A stretch of 64,000 bases of DNA from Charina bottae. Taxonomy: Eukaryota > Chordata > Lepidosauria > Squamata > Charinaidae. The notes beneath the pieces were generated by a model, which ran no database searches, had not been told where the DNA came from, and worked only from the letters and a program-made list of their open reading frames with translations. The position numbers and the translations under genes were made by a program. How positions within the stretch are numbered: the first letter of the stretch is position 1; each line of letters begins with the position of its first letter. Location: assembly GCA_023362775.1 (NCBI GenBank), contig JALMGJ010000025.1, positions 9,897,501 through 9,961,500 on the forward strand. Direction: 5' to 3'. Of this stretch, positions 62,896 to 64,000 are shown in pieces.

Positions 62896-64000
62896 AGAGT
62901 TTTCTTAGCATGCCTGTGAGGCCCACATGAAGCTCAGAAACCTTCTGGTAAAGAAAGTTGAAGCTATTTTGTTTCTCACCATACCAGCTTCTGATTTATT
63001 ATTTTACACTTAACAAATCTAAGTAATAAAGGTCAGATTAAAGAGAGCCAGCCAGGTTCTAAGGAAGGCATTGCCTGCCCCGGTCCTATATCAGAAATGA
63101 TAGAAGCAAGGGGAACACTTAGAACGTTATTACTTTTGAAACACATTCTCCTTGGTGAAGAACGATAAGCAGTTAAACCCCCCCATACCCCCACATTGTG
63201 ATAGGAAGAATGACGTTAAGATGAATGGATGAATGCTGTGAGGTTAATCGATGCCATTTGAACACTAAGTGGCAACCCGATTAAAGAAATTAGAGCTAAT
63301 TAAAGGTAAAATGTTTTCCCCTAAATTTCATTTCATGCATCTGATAATGTGAGAGATGCCACTCAGGGAATGTATTTCATCCATAAAGCCTAGATTTTAT
63401 GGCTTGTGTATAACACTCGTAATCATTTGCTTAATATGTTTGGATATTATTAAGCATAACTCATCTCCAACTTTATTTTCACTTGGTTAAAAGCCTAATG
63501 ATTTTGCAAACGTCGACTACAGTTGATATCTGGCCTGATTTTATAGCAGATAAAACCCAGGTTTATTATCATTGTTTCTGTTTTTTTCTTTTTCAAATGA
63601 ATGGCAAAAACCTGAAGGCTATGAAACACAAAAGGCATGTCTGTTATGGCAGATAAGGCACTAAGACTGTATTCTATGCATACTGTATGTACCTTTTGGA
63701 TAAATACCATTAAAATCAGCGGTACTTCATTCTGGTTCAATACGTGAAGGCATATCCTTTCAGAATTAAAGAAGCCACTCCAGAGCCACAATCTGCCCAA
63801 TGGAGCAGCGACGTATTTCAGCTCCTGGATCATGTGGTTGCCTTCAGACGGCCTTATTTGGAGGTGCATGCCTAATCAGCAACAGCCTGAGTATAAAATA
63901 TCAAAAATAAAAAGAAAGGATCTTGTGGTGAGCAATGCCAGTCCTGACAGGTTCCAGCATGTCCGTTTCAGACCCTGTGACCAAGTTTGTCATTGCCCAT
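62896..64000. other. No recognised feature
   Basis: AT-rich sequence. The 124-codon minus ORF (63495-63869) shows no motif I recognise and has no supporting context. Confidence 0.45.

Noticed and set aside
1..64000. Host gene exons
   Set aside because: No run of conserved-looking coding sequence with splice sites was found outside mobile elements; the window is best read as intergenic or intronic.

Overview
The window looks like a non-coding stretch of a squamate reptile (lizard or snake) chromosome. No host exon, host gene or RNA gene could be supported. The assignment rests on the repeat mix: a BovB (RTE) LINE 3' end, a tRNA-derived SINE with the Sauria-type (ACCTTT) tail, a BovB-tailed SINE, L2, CR1 and R4-type LINEs, Penelope elements, hAT and Tc1 DNA transposons, gammaretrovirus-like proviruses, and very many long microsatellites. 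The species cannot be named from the sequence.

Layout. 1-19 kb: AT-rich background with short old repeats, namely a BovB-like LINE end (1.2 kb), a solo LTR with 5-bp target duplications (3.8 kb), SINE and CR1 pieces, a decayed CR1 reverse transcriptase (14.1-15.4 kb), a BovB 3' end (15.7 kb) and a SINE with a 15-bp target duplication (18.5 kb). 19.3-23.9 kb: a chimeric SINE followed by a near full-length L2 LINE on the minus strand with an uninterrupted 1094-codon endonuclease/reverse transcriptase ORF. 24-36 kb: microsatellites, a hAT-type MITE, a Penelope terminal fragment with a recognisable hammerhead ribozyme, and CR1/L3 debris.

36.1-48.5 kb is the most informative region. An intact Sauria-type SINE is followed by a three-level nest. 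A Penelope-like element (GIY-YIG endonuclease part) was hit by provirus A (36621-47767, 4-bp target duplication CCAG). Provirus A's 3' LTR was later split by related provirus B (41678-47578, 4-bp duplication AGAT). Both proviruses have primer-binding sites matching tRNA-Arg, gammaretrovirus-type gag MA, and an env whose transmembrane subunit has a C-X7-CC motif. Both lack nearly all of pol. The two LTRs of B differ at 1 of 488 positions, so B is a very recent insertion, yet its coding regions are wrecked. Its gag-pol is replaced by about 2.15 kb of unrecognised sequence that opens with four tandem RNA-hairpin units (apical CCAGC-loop-GCTGG, each with its own outer stem). B therefore looks like a non-autonomous retroviral element mobilised in trans, and it is the best candidate here for something undescribed.

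48.6-64 kb: a Tc1-type transposon with near-perfect terminal inverted repeats and an intact DD34E transposase, an L2 3' fragment, a hAT non-autonomous element carrying a 61-bp minisatellite, a Gypsy/Sushi-like gag remnant between LTR remnants, an R4-type LINE endonuclease fragment, and low-information AT-rich sequence.

The elements form dependency groups: BovB with its SINEs, and trans-mobilised proviruses with an unseen helper. They do not form an operon or host pathway. Family names come from recognition by eye; no database search was possible.
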